A model generated the notes under the pieces. It did not search any database. It was not told where the DNA came from and worked only from the letters and a program-made list of their open reading frames with translations. From Arthrobacter celericrescens (lineage in GTDB: Bacteria; Actinomycetota; Actinomycetes; Actinomycetales; Micrococcaceae): a stretch of 64,000 nt of DNA. Made by a program: the position numbers and the translations under genes. The stretch spans positions 1 to 64,000 of the forward strand of contig NZ_QYLP01000101.1 in assembly GCF_003614925.1 (NCBI RefSeq), written 5' to 3'. Of the stretch, positions 41,804 to 51,209 are shown one piece after another. Each line of letters begins with the position of its first letter. Within the stretch, counting starts at the first letter, position 1.

Positions 41804-42634
41804 TCAGGCCGGGATCGGCACCGGGGTGACGCCGAACTGCGCGAGCCGCTCCGCACCGCCGTCGGGCGCGGACAGGACCCAGATGCCCTTCTCGTGCACG
41901 GCCACGGAGTGCTCCCACTGGCAGGAACGCTGGCCGTCGGTGGTGACCACGGTCCAGTCGTCCTCAAGGGTAGCGGTCTCGATTCCGCCGCGGACCAGCA
42001 TCGGCTCGATCGCCAGGCACAGCCCCGGGCGGATCTTCGGCCCGCGGTGGCCGGTGCGGTAGTTCAGCACGTCGGGGGCCATGTGCATTTCGGAGCCGAT
42101 GCCGTGGCCCACGTAGTCCTCCAAGATGCCCAGCGGCTTGCCGGGGACGGCGGAGACGTAGTCGTCGATCGCGTTGCCGATGTCGCCCACGAACTTGCCC
42201 TTGGCCAGGGCGGCGATGCCGCGCCACATGGCTTCCTCGGTGACGTCGGAGAGGCGCTGGTCCTCCGGGTCCACGGTGCCCACGATCACGGTGCGCGCGG
42301 AGTCGGAGTGCCAGCCGTCCACGATCGCGCCGCCGTCGATCGAGATGATGTCGCCGTCCTGCAACACGCGGTCGCCCGGGATGCCGTGGACCACTTCCTC
42401 GTTGACTGAGGCGCAGATGGTGGCCGGGAAGCCGTGGTAGCCGAGGAAGTTGGACTTGGCGCCGGCGTCGTTGAGCACGGCGGCGAACACTGCGTCCAGT
42501 TCGCGGGTGCTGACGCCCGGCTTGGCGGCGGCCACTGCGGCGTCGAGGGCACGGCTGAGCACCAGCCCGGCCTCGTGCATCTTGCGCATCTGCTGGTTGG
42601 ACTTGTATTCGATACGGGGCTGGCCGAACGCCAT
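41804..42634 (-). CDS. map: Methionine aminopeptidase, type I
   Basis: Removes the initiator methionine from nascent proteins; essential, cytosolic, metal dependent. From the ATG at 42634 the protein has 276 residues, with conserved NEEVVHGIPGDR, SIDGGAIVDGWHSDSART, GHGIGSEMH and the Glu ligands in LAIEPML and WEHSVAV. The first 25 residues form a short actinobacterial N-terminal region. It lies 28 bases after the ole-like cluster and may receive its transcript. Confidence 0.95.
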   Translation of the reverse strand: MAFGQPRIEYKSNQQMRKMHEAGLVLSRALDAAVAAAKPGVSTRELDAVFAAVLNDAGAKSNFLGYHGFPATICASVNEEVVHGIPGDRVLQDGDIISIDGGAIVDGWHSDSARTVIVGTVDPEDQRLSDVTEEAMWRGIAALAKGKFVGDIGNAIDDYVSAVPGKPLGILEDYVGHGIGSEMHMAPDVLNYRTGHRGPKIRPGLCLAIEPMLVRGGIETATLEDDWTVVTTDGQRSCQWEHSVAVHEKGIWVLSAPDGGAERLAQFGVTPVPIPA

Positions 42635-42662
42635 GGTCTCCTCGGGGGTTGCTCTCAGCGGC

Positions 42663-43589
42663 TCATGCAGGGCGCACGTGCCTTGGCTCTGCCAACCATT
42701 TTCCCGCATCGGCGAGCGTGGTCGAAATCGGATCCACTCCGAGCTCACCGCGGAGCCGGTCCAGGCAGTAAGTCCGCTGCATGCCGAGCTGGCTCACGGC
42801 ATAACGGGTGAGCCGCGGCGGCCTGCGGACTGCGGCTGCCACGCCGTCGGATACACCGGCCAGGGCCATGGCCAGCGGACCCGGGAGGTACTTCACGGCC
42901 ACGCCTCCATGGCCGGTGGCGTTCAGCGCGGAACGCAGCACGGCGCCCAGCGGCACCGGGCCGGCGTCGGCCACATTCACGGCACCCCGCACTTCGGACG
43001 TGCAGGCAGCGAGCGCCGCCGTCGTGAGGTTTTCGATGTGCGTGAGCTGGTGCAGGACACCGGGATGGCCCACGCTCAGCAAGGTGCCGCGGCGGATGTT
43101 GGACAGCAGCCGCGGCAGCAGGGTCCGGTCCCCCGGCCCGTACACTGCGTGCGGGCGCAGCACCAGGGCGTCGGGATGGCGGCGGGCCTCGACGTCGGCC
43201 AGCGCCTTGCTCCGGCCGTAGGCGCCCAGGTGCCGCGCGGCGGGTTCCTCCTCGGCCCGGTCGATGCAGGGCTCCCACCACGGGTAGACGCTGGAACTGG
43301 AAATGTGCACCAGCCGGGTGCCCGGAAAGGCCTCCGCGACGGCCCGCGTGCCCAGGGCGTTGACGCGATGGAACACTCGCGCAGGTCCCCAGTCCGCCAC
43401 TAGGGCCCCGGCATGCACGACGGCGTCCACCATCGGCGGGCGCGCGGGCGGCGGGCCGGCGAGGTCCCACGCGAGGATTCCGGGCGCCGGCCGACGGCCG
43501 AAGCGGACCACCTCCCAGCCGCGGGCTTCGGCGGCATCGGCGATGGCACCGCCGACGAAACCTGCCGCTCCGGTGACGGCGATCCTCAT
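42663..43589 (-). CDS. NAD(P)-dependent epimerase/dehydrogenase, OleD-like
   Basis: A 308-residue extended short-chain dehydrogenase. The Rossmann motif GAAGFVGG is at residues 7-14 and the active-site pair is Tyr in YGRSKALAD with SSSSVYPWW before it. Its 3-beta-hydroxysteroid-dehydrogenase-like sequence and place behind an OleC-like ligase suggest an OleD role, NADPH reduction of the 2-alkyl-3-ketoacid from OleA to a beta-hydroxy acid. The ATG overlaps the ligase stop (ATGA). Substrate is inferred from the cluster. Confidence 0.8.
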   Translation of the reverse strand: MRIAVTGAAGFVGGAIADAAEARGWEVVRFGRRPAPGILAWDLAGPPPARPPMVDAVVHAGALVADWGPARVFHRVNALGTRAVAEAFPGTRLVHISSSSVYPWWEPCIDRAEEEPAARHLGAYGRSKALADVEARRHPDALVLRPHAVYGPGDRTLLPRLLSNIRRGTLLSVGHPGVLHQLTHIENLTTAALAACTSEVRGAVNVADAGPVPLGAVLRSALNATGHGGVAVKYLPGPLAMALAGVSDGVAAAVRRPPRLTRYAVSQLGMQRTYCLDRLRGELGVDPISTTLADAGKWLAEPRHVRPA

Positions 43590-45313
43590 GCCCGGACTCC
43601 TGCCTGTTTCGAAGCGGCCTTCGGCGCGTCCGCGACGGCAGCGAAGTCCGCCCGCAGCTTCGCCCGGTCGGTCTTGCGGTGCCGGCCGCCCACCGGGAGT
43701 TCCTGCAGGACTTCGATCCGGTCCGGTAGGGCGGATTCGTCGATGAGCCGGGGCAGTTCCCGGGCCAGCCGCGCCCTCACCTTCGCCGGTTCCTCCCCTG
43801 CTGAGGGAACGACGGCGAGCCATACTGCCTCGTCGCCGTTGGCGTCCGGCACGCCCACCATGGCCGCCTGGGCCACACCGGGGACCTTCATGATCAGCGG
43901 CTCGTACAGCGCCGGGTAGATGTTGGTCTTGCCGCGGATGATCATGTCCTTCTTGCGCCCGATCATCACCAGCCGGGGCTTCCCGTCCGGGCCGCCGTGG
44001 TCCAGCCGGACGAGGTCTCCGGTGGCGTGCTCGGACATGTCCGGCTGCCCGAGGTAGCCGCGGCACATGTTGGGGCCGCTGGCCAGCAGTTCGTGGTCTG
44101 CCGCGACCCTGATGCGCACCCCCGGGAGGGGCGCGCCCAGGAAATCGCCCGCGCCGCTGCCGTCCGGCGCAGTCAGTTCGGCTTCCGCCCCGGAGGCGAA
44201 GGCGAGCTTTTCCGCGCCGTCGGAGATGGCGATCGGCAGCAGCTCGGTCATGCCGTAGATGAGCTTGAAGTCGACGCCGGGCAGCACGCGCATGGCGCGT
44301 TCCAGGAACGGGGCCAGGACGGGCGCCGCGCCGAGCATCACGGTCCGCAGGGTGCGCGGCAGCACCACCGTCCCGGCTTCCACGGCGTCCAGGATGGGCG
44401 CCAGCTGGGAGGGCACCAGGAAGAGGTGGGTTACGCCGTCGTACTCTCCGGGAACGGGACCCAGCTCGGCGGCGAGACGCAGCGGATCGATGTGCGCGGA
44501 GAAGCCGTAGGCGGGCATGGTCCAGTGCGCCCCGGCGATCAGGGCCGGCAGGCCCATCATGAGCTGCTCGGAATGGATCCGGTCGCCGGCGTCGAAGGTG
44601 CAGCGCTGGGTCAGCTGCCCGAAGCCCGCCGCCAACGAACCGCGGGTGTGGACCACGCCTTTCGGATGGCCGGTGGTGCCCGAGGTGAAAATGATCACCG
44701 CCTCCTGCCCGGGCACGGCTTCGGGCACGGACAGCAGCCCGGCCGTGTGCCCCGCGCCCGCCAGCTCCTTGACCGGCCGCGCACCTCGGGGCACCCCCGG
44801 GAGCCACGGACCGGAGTAGAGGTGCCGCACGTCCATGGCGCCGTAGTCCGGAAGCAGGAGCCCGCGGCGGCGGGCGAGGGGCCGCAGCGGCCCTTTGGCG
44901 CTCAATGCGTACAGCAGGGACTCGGCGGCAGCCCAGCGCGGCGCGGCGAGGTCCGCGCGGTCCTTGAACAACGCCGGGCCGATCCCAGGATCGATGAAGA
45001 CAATGGACCCGCCCGCCCGGACCGCACCCAGCGCCAGGACGAAGGCATCCGGGCCCGGCCGCACGGAGAACAGCATCCGTTCCCCGGGCCCGAACCCCTC
45101 GGCCCGCAGGGCGAAGGCGGTGGACTCGATCCCTTCCACCAGGGCTGCGTAGCTGATGGTCCGGCCCGGCACCGGAAACGTCCGGCCCGGCACCGGAAAC
45201 TTCCTGCCCGGCGTTCTCCTGCCCGGCGCCGTGATGGCGGGCCGTTCCGGCCAGCGGCGGGCGGATTCGTACACGCCGGCGATCAGGTCGGCGCCGGAGG
45301 AATCATCGTTCAT
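43586..45313 (-). CDS. AMP-binding enzyme, OleC-like (beta-lactone synthetase type)
   Basis: A 575-residue ANL-superfamily enzyme. The P-loop is FTSGTTGHPKGVVHT; the A5 motif reads IYGMTELLPIA, like OleC proteins; the hinge is MIGRKKDMIIRGKTNIYP and the C-terminal catalytic lysine lies in GRHRKTDRAKLR. OleC activates a 2-alkyl-3-hydroxy acid and closes it to a beta-lactone; a plain acyl-CoA ligase is the alternative. Near the N-terminus two identical 21-bp repeats (45159-45200) duplicate FPVPGRT. It overlaps both neighbours. Confidence 0.8.
   Translation of the reverse strand: MNDDSSGADLIAGVYESARRWPERPAITAPGRRTPGRKFPVPGRTFPVPGRTISYAALVEGIESTAFALRAEGFGPGERMLFSVRPGPDAFVLALGAVRAGGSIVFIDPGIGPALFKDRADLAAPRWAAAESLLYALSAKGPLRPLARRRGLLLPDYGAMDVRHLYSGPWLPGVPRGARPVKELAGAGHTAGLLSVPEAVPGQEAVIIFTSGTTGHPKGVVHTRGSLAAGFGQLTQRCTFDAGDRIHSEQLMMGLPALIAGAHWTMPAYGFSAHIDPLRLAAELGPVPGEYDGVTHLFLVPSQLAPILDAVEAGTVVLPRTLRTVMLGAAPVLAPFLERAMRVLPGVDFKLIYGMTELLPIAISDGAEKLAFASGAEAELTAPDGSGAGDFLGAPLPGVRIRVAADHELLASGPNMCRGYLGQPDMSEHATGDLVRLDHGGPDGKPRLVMIGRKKDMIIRGKTNIYPALYEPLIMKVPGVAQAAMVGVPDANGDEAVWLAVVPSAGEEPAKVRARLARELPRLIDESALPDRIEVLQELPVGGRHRKTDRAKLRADFAAVADAPKAASKQAGVRA
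45159..45200. repeat. 21-bp tandem duplication in the OleC-like gene
   Basis: Two identical copies of a 21-base unit starting GTCCGGCCCGGCACC, encoding a doubled FPVPGRT in the N-terminal region, followed by two weaker GCCCGGCG units. Identity suggests a recent slip event. Confidence 0.85.
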
Positions 45314-46493
45314 TGGCCAGCTCCAGGGTGTCGTATCCGGGGATGAGGACCCGCCGTTTGACGCGCCGGGACACGATTTGCCAGGGCTGCTGCGCGTAAA
45401 GGTCCAGCAGGCTCTCGAGCGTGGAATTGATCTGCGCCATCGCCAGCGGCATTCCGATGCAGAAGTGCGGGCCGGCGCCGAACCAGAGCTGCCGGGCGTG
45501 CGGGGGGACGGTGCGTTCCGGGTCGAAGCCGCCCAGGCTCTTGGCCGCGTGGACCGTGGAGAGCAGCAGCCGGTCCCCCGCCCGGAACCGCACGCCGCCC
45601 AGCGTCCCGGAGCCGACGGCGTCGCGCAACATCATCGGCGAGGGCACCGTGAAGCGGAGGCCCTCATTGACGGCGGCGGGCAGGGCGGCACGGTCCGCCG
45701 CCAGCGCGGGCAGGCGACCGGCGTCGGCCAGCACCGCGACAATCCGCGGGATGAACGACACCAGCGTCTCGGTGCCGACGATCACGAACGCGCTGACCAC
45801 GCCCACCGCTTCCTGCTCGCTCATGCCCAGCGCCCGCAGGCGCCCGGGGAAGGTTTCCGGTGCACCGCTGCGGTAGGCCTTGCGGGCCGGGCCTGCCAGG
45901 CGCTCGACGGCGGCACGGGCTTTGGCGGTCTGCGCCGGTGTCAGCTGGTGGCGGCCCAGCCGGACCAGGGAGGTGATGGAGGAGCCGAGGTCGTACAGTT
46001 CCCGGTCCGGCAGGCGGCCCGGGGCGTCTTCGGCAAGGCCCAGGATCCTGGCGATCACGCCCCCGGACAATTCCTTGACCGCCCCCACGACGTCCACGCG
46101 GCGGCCCGCCGGCAGCTCGCCGGCCAGCTGCTCGCGAAGCCTGGCCGCGGCAGGCTCCACAATGCCGGCCACGGAGTGGGCCGTGAACGCCCCGCCGAGG
46201 CGCCGGCGCATTTCCAGGTGCGCGGCGCCGTCCATGTTGAGCAGCGCCTTGGGTCCCACCACCGGTGTCCACAGCCCGCCGGACGCGGACGGTCCCTGCT
46301 TGACGAAGCGTTCATTGTCCATCAGGACCTCGCGCAGCAGGCCGGCTTCGCTGACGAGGATCCCGAGCCCGGGAATCCGCTGCACGCGGCGACGGTAGCC
46401 GAGGCCGCGGATCAGCGGATACAGCACCGGATGGGCGCCCAGGTGGAGCCGCCGCTCCCAGCGTTCCAGGTCCCCGCTTTGCACGGAACTCAC
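45303..46493 (-). CDS. Cytochrome P450
   Basis: A 396-residue soluble bacterial P450. The heme ligand is Cys345 in FGAGPHFCIGMPLA. The I-helix reads FVIVGTETL, with the acid-alcohol pair Glu-Thr, and the K-helix ExxR is NEGLRF. No redox partner gene is adjacent. It overlaps the ligase gene by 11 bases and the glycosyltransferase by four, so it belongs to the same pathway, most simply as a hydroxylase or desaturase of the long-chain product. The family number cannot be assigned by eye. Confidence 0.9.
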   Translation of the reverse strand: MSSVQSGDLERWERRLHLGAHPVLYPLIRGLGYRRRVQRIPGLGILVSEAGLLREVLMDNERFVKQGPSASGGLWTPVVGPKALLNMDGAAHLEMRRRLGGAFTAHSVAGIVEPAAARLREQLAGELPAGRRVDVVGAVKELSGGVIARILGLAEDAPGRLPDRELYDLGSSITSLVRLGRHQLTPAQTAKARAAVERLAGPARKAYRSGAPETFPGRLRALGMSEQEAVGVVSAFVIVGTETLVSFIPRIVAVLADAGRLPALAADRAALPAAVNEGLRFTVPSPMMLRDAVGSGTLGGVRFRAGDRLLLSTVHAAKSLGGFDPERTVPPHARQLWFGAGPHFCIGMPLAMAQINSTLESLLDLYAQQPWQIVSRRVKRRVLIPGYDTLELANER

Positions 46494-47308
46494 CGGATGT
46501 CCACCACCTCGGGCTTGTACCGATGGTCCGCATACCAGGCGAGGGTGTTCTTCAGCCCCCAGGCCTTCACGCGCCGGGAGGAGCCGTACACCACCACGTC
46601 GCGGCGCAGACCGTAGGCCCGGGTGAGCCTGCGGACCCGGTTGGAAAGGGCCCGGTCTTCGTGGACCTCCTCGATCCGGGTCCGGGGAAAGCCGCCGGAA
46701 CGGTGGTACATGGCTGCGGTGATCGCCATGTTGCAGCCGGGCAGCATCAGGTACGGGCCCAGGTAGTCCTGGCCCTTGTTTCCCGGCCGGATCCGGCCGA
46801 AGAAGGAGGCCACCTCGACGGCGAGCAGCATCGTCCGCCGTTCAGTCGCCGTGATCCCTTCGTCCTCCCGCGGGATCAGCTGTCCGGCCACCAGTTCCAG
46901 GCCGTCGTCGAACGCCTTCATGATCCGCGCGGTCCAGTCCGGCGCGGCCAGGCAGTCCGCGTCCGTGCGGGCCAGCCACGTGGCCCCGTGCAGGACGCCG
47001 AAGCGCATTCCGGTGTCGGCCGCGGCGCCGGTGCCTTTCCGGCGTTCGTGGATCAGCCGGATGTCCATCCCGGGGTGCTCCGCGGCGAAGCCGGCCACGA
47101 TCCCGCAACTGCGGTCCGTGGAACCGTTGTCCACCACGACGACAGTGAAATCCCCGTGCTCCTGGGCCGCCAGCGACTCAAGGGTCTGCCGGATCAGCTT
47201 TTCCTCGTTCAGGACAGGTACCGCGATGCTGAGGGGCCGGACCGCCGTCGTACTGGAAAGGCCTTCTGCGTTCGAAGGTCCAGCGGCACCGGCGGGGCCG
47301 CCGCTCAC
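46490..47308 (-). CDS. Family 2 glycosyltransferase
   Basis: A 272-residue GT-A transferase. The N-terminal nucleotide-sugar fold shows LSIAVPVLNEEKLIRQTL and VVVVDNGSTDRS, and the metal motif is ARTDADC. A later EEVHEDRALSNRVRRL resembles the ED-x acceptor/catalytic region. There is no clear membrane segment. It lies between the OleA-like and P450 genes with four-base overlaps on both sides. It could glycosylate the cluster's lipid product; donor and acceptor are unknown. Confidence 0.85.
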   Translation of the reverse strand: MSGGPAGAAGPSNAEGLSSTTAVRPLSIAVPVLNEEKLIRQTLESLAAQEHGDFTVVVVDNGSTDRSCGIVAGFAAEHPGMDIRLIHERRKGTGAAADTGMRFGVLHGATWLARTDADCLAAPDWTARIMKAFDDGLELVAGQLIPREDEGITATERRTMLLAVEVASFFGRIRPGNKGQDYLGPYLMLPGCNMAITAAMYHRSGGFPRTRIEEVHEDRALSNRVRRLTRAYGLRRDVVVYGSSRRVKAWGLKNTLAWYADHRYKPEVVDIR

Positions 47309-48330
47309 AGCCGCACCACCGCGACGCCCAGGCTGACGCCGCCCGCCAGGCCCACGAGTGCCACGAGGTCACCGGGCTCGCAGCGGCCGCTGTCCAAGGC
47401 AAGCTTCAGTTGCAGGGGCAGCGTCACGGAGGCGAGGTTCCCGTAGTCCTCCACGGTGGGCACCAGCCTGGCCTCGGGGACGCCGGCGCCCCGGGCGAAC
47501 ACCTCCCGGTAGGGCGCGCTGACCTGGTGCACGCAGACCACGGCGAAGTCGTGCCAGGACAGCCCCAGCCGCTCCAGGGTCGAGTGCAGGATGCCGCTGC
47601 CGAGGTCCAGGAAGGCGTCCTTGAGTTTCTCCCCGTCCATCGAGAAGTACGTCGCGTCCGGGTCCCGCGGGTAGGCGGAGCCGCCGCCGGCTAGCGTGCC
47701 GACGGACCAGTGGGTGCTTTTCGCGGAGAAGCCGAAACCCAGCACCCCGGCGGCAGAACCGTCCGCGGGTTCCACCAAGGCCGCGTACCCGCCGTCGCTC
47801 ATGGTGTATCCCGGGAAGGACGCCGCAAACGTCCCGAAGTCCGGCACCGTCCAGCGCACCGCCCGCGACGGCGACTCCCCGCCCGCCACGAGGACCTTCC
47901 CGTAGCGGCCGGCGGCCACGAAGGAATCGGCCACTTCGAGCCCGTTGAGGAAGCTGTTGCACGCGTTCTTGACGTCCATCACCGGGCAGTGCAGGCCGAG
48001 CTTCGCTGCGACGATGTGCGCCGTGGCCGGTTCCACCATGTCCTGGCTGGCGGAAGCGAAGATCAGCAGGTCGATGTCGGAGGCCGGCAGGCCGCGTTCG
48101 GCGAGGACCTTGGCGGCGGCGTTGACGGCAAGGTCCGAGGCCTGTTCCGTAGCGGACATGATGCTGCGGTTGCGGATTCCTGTCACCCTGGCGATCAGGC
48201 CGCGGGGCACTGTGAAGCCGGGGCTCTCCAGCCGCAAGCGCCGCTCGACGCCGGCGGTGTCCAGGCGTCCGGGCGGCAGGTACACCTCCACCCCGGAGAT
48301 CCGGCTGTGTCCCGGCGCTGCTGCGGCCAT
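47305..48330 (-). CDS. Thiolase-superfamily condensing enzyme, OleA-like
   Basis: A 341-residue KAS III-like enzyme that would condense two acyl-CoAs head to head. The triad is visible: Cys124 in DVKNACNSFL, His268 in VCVHQVSAPY and Asn298 in DYGNLASVTLP. Glu100 in MVEPATAHIV sits where OleA has its second catalytic base (Glu117), which supports OleA over FabH; this alignment is by eye. ATG 48330 follows GGGGGAG. An earlier start at 48390 would lie in the loop of the adk terminator and is rejected. It heads the five-gene cluster. Confidence 0.82.
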   Translation of the reverse strand: MAAAAPGHSRISGVEVYLPPGRLDTAGVERRLRLESPGFTVPRGLIARVTGIRNRSIMSATEQASDLAVNAAAKVLAERGLPASDIDLLIFASASQDMVEPATAHIVAAKLGLHCPVMDVKNACNSFLNGLEVADSFVAAGRYGKVLVAGGESPSRAVRWTVPDFGTFAASFPGYTMSDGGYAALVEPADGSAAGVLGFGFSAKSTHWSVGTLAGGGSAYPRDPDATYFSMDGEKLKDAFLDLGSGILHSTLERLGLSWHDFAVVCVHQVSAPYREVFARGAGVPEARLVPTVEDYGNLASVTLPLQLKLALDSGRCEPGDLVALVGLAGGVSLGVAVVRL

Positions 48331-48367
48331 CCGCTCCCCCATATCCCAGTCCGGACCGGGAAACACA

Positions 48368-48410
48368 AAAAGGGTGCGTCCCGCACTCATGGTACGGGAC
48401 GCACCCTTTT
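48368..48410 (-). terminator. Terminator of secY-adk
   Basis: Perfect 16-bp stem (AAAAGGGTGCGTCCCG with complement), 11-base loop, and a T-rich run on the minus-strand 3' side (TTTTTGTGTTT). It ends the transcript after adk and leaves only about 37 bases before the OleA-like start. Confidence 0.9.
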
Positions 48411-48433
48411 AGGAAGCGTCAGTTGCGCCGTGT

Positions 48434-49008
48434 TCAGACAGCCTTGGCGGCTTCGATGGCCAGCACCACGCGGTTGGTGACCTCGTCGATGCCGCCGATG
48501 CCGTCCACCTGGGTGAGGATGCCGCGCTCGGCATACTTCGCCACTACGGCTTCGGTCTGCTCGTGGTACAGGTCCAGGCGGTGGCGGATGACAGCCTCGT
48601 TGTCGTCCGAGCGGCCGGTTTCCTTGGCGCGGCCAAGCAAGCGGCTGACGAGTTCCTCGTCGTCGGCGGTCAGCTGAAGCACTACGTCGAGCTTCTCCTG
48701 TCCTTCCGCGAGGATCTGGTCGAGGTAGTCGACCTGCGCCGTGGTGCGCGGGTAGCCGTCCAGCAGGAAGCCGTTCTCGACGTCGGACTCGCCCAGGCGG
48801 TCGCGGACCATCTTGTTGGTGACCGCGTCCGGGACGAAGTCGCCGGCATCCATGTACTTCTTGGCTTCGATTCCCAGCGGGGTTTCGCCCTTGACGTTGG
48901 CACGGAAGATGTCGCCGGTGGAGATGGCGACTACGCCCAGACGCTCGGAAATCCGCTCAGCCTGGGTACCCTTGCCCGAACCCGGAGGTCCAATGATCAG
49001 CATTCTCG

Positions 49009-49012
<4 letters not shown>
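48434..49012 (-). CDS. adk: Adenylate kinase
   Basis: Interconverts 2 ADP with ATP and AMP. The 192-residue length marks the short-lid form without a zinc domain. The P-loop GPPGSGKGTQ begins at residue 8; STGDIFR and LDGYPRT are the AMP-binding and catalytic blocks. It overlaps secY by four bases (ATGA), the standard secY-adk pair. map, which usually follows, is displaced by the ole-like cluster. Confidence 0.97.
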
Positions 49013-50319
<1,307 letters not shown>

Positions 50320-50432
50320 GCGTCCTCCTGAGTAGAAAAATCCAAAGGTATCTGTGGGCCCAATGAAACCCAACACCCGAGTCTAGCGGTTGTATGCGCG
50401 ATGCGAACAATCGGGAGGCCCCGAAAACGAAA

Positions 50433-50474
50433 AACTCCCGGTGCGCCGGGCCGAAGCCCCGCACACCGGGAGTT
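50433..50474 (-). terminator. Terminator of the spc operon after rplO
   Basis: Eleven-bp stem AACTCCCGGTG / CACCGGGAGTT with a GC-rich inner loop and a T-rich tail on the minus strand (GAGTTTTTCGTTTT). It lies in the 202-base gap between rplO and secY. Confidence 0.88.
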
Positions 50475-50521
50475 GTTTCACAACAGGGTGGAACCCCCGC
50501 CGCTCCTCCGGGATGGGTCCC

Positions 50522-51001
50522 TTAGAGAGCGGTGGTGGTGCCGCCTGCTGCAGCGATCTTTTCCGCAGCGCTGGCGGAGAAAGCGTGGGCGGTGACGTCA
50601 ACCTTGACGGTGATGTCGCCGGTGCCCAGCACCTTCACGGGCTGGTTCTTGCGAACGGCACCCTTCTCGACCAGAGCCTCGACGGTCACAGCGCCGCCTT
50701 CCGGGAACAGCTCGTTGAGCTTGTCCAGGTTCACAACCTGGAACTCGACCCGGAACGGGTTCTTGAAGCCGCGCAGCTTCGGCAGGCGCATGTGCAGCGG
50801 CAGCTGGCCGCCGGCAAAGCCAGCCTTGACCTGGTAGCGGGCCTTCGTACCCTTGGTACCGCGACCGGCGGTCTTACCCTTGGAGCCTTCACCACGACCA
50901 ACACGGGTCTTGGCGGTCTTGGCACCCGGGGCGGGACGCAGGTGGTGGACCTTCAGTGCGTGCTGCTTCTCGGCAGCCTCTGCGGTCTTGTTCTCGGCCA
51001 T
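50522..51001 (-). CDS. rplO: 50S ribosomal protein L15
   Basis: A 159-residue assembly protein of the large subunit. Recognised by LKVHHLRPAPGAKTAKTRVGRGEGSKGKTAGRGTKG-type glycine/basic N-terminus and the later GGQLPLHMRLPKLRGF. It overlaps rpmD by one base and is the last gene of its transcript. Confidence 0.97.
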   Translation of the reverse strand: MAENKTAEAAEKQHALKVHHLRPAPGAKTAKTRVGRGEGSKGKTAGRGTKGTKARYQVKAGFAGGQLPLHMRLPKLRGFKNPFRVEFQVVNLDKLNELFPEGGAVTVEALVEKGAVRKNQPVKVLGTGDITVKVDVTAHAFSASAAEKIAAAGGTTTAL

Positions 51002-51207
51002 TACTTCGCCTCCTCAACATTCACGAGGTGCGGAACCGTGTTGAGCATGCCCACGGTCACGGCGTCAGCGTTACGGACAACGGTGTGTCCGATGCGCTTG
51101 AGGCCGAGGGAGCGCAGGGTCTCGCGCTGGTTCTGCTTGGCGCCGATGACGCCCTTGATCTGGGTGATCTCCAACTTGGCGTCGGAGGGAGTCAGGTTCT
51201 TAGCCAT
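51001..51207 (-). CDS. rpmD: 50S ribosomal protein L30
   Basis: A 68-residue large-subunit protein with the conserved ITQIKGVIGAKQNQRETL and GLKRIGHTVV. It sits between rpsE (two-base gap) and rplO (one-base overlap), as is standard. Confidence 0.97.
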   Translation of the reverse strand: MAKNLTPSDAKLEITQIKGVIGAKQNQRETLRSLGLKRIGHTVVRNADAVTVGMLNTVPHLVNVEEAK

Positions 51208-51209
51208 GA

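Noticed and set aside
43590..44807. Possible fusion extending the OleD-like protein upstream
   Set aside because: The extension is a shadow frame of the OleC-like gene with Arg/Gly/Pro-rich composition. The ATG at 43589 gives the exact Rossmann start and an ATGA overlap.
48331..48390. Earlier start for the OleA-like gene at 48390
   Set aside because: It lies in the loop of the adk terminator hairpin. The ATG at 48330 has a better ribosome-binding site and a normal N-terminus.
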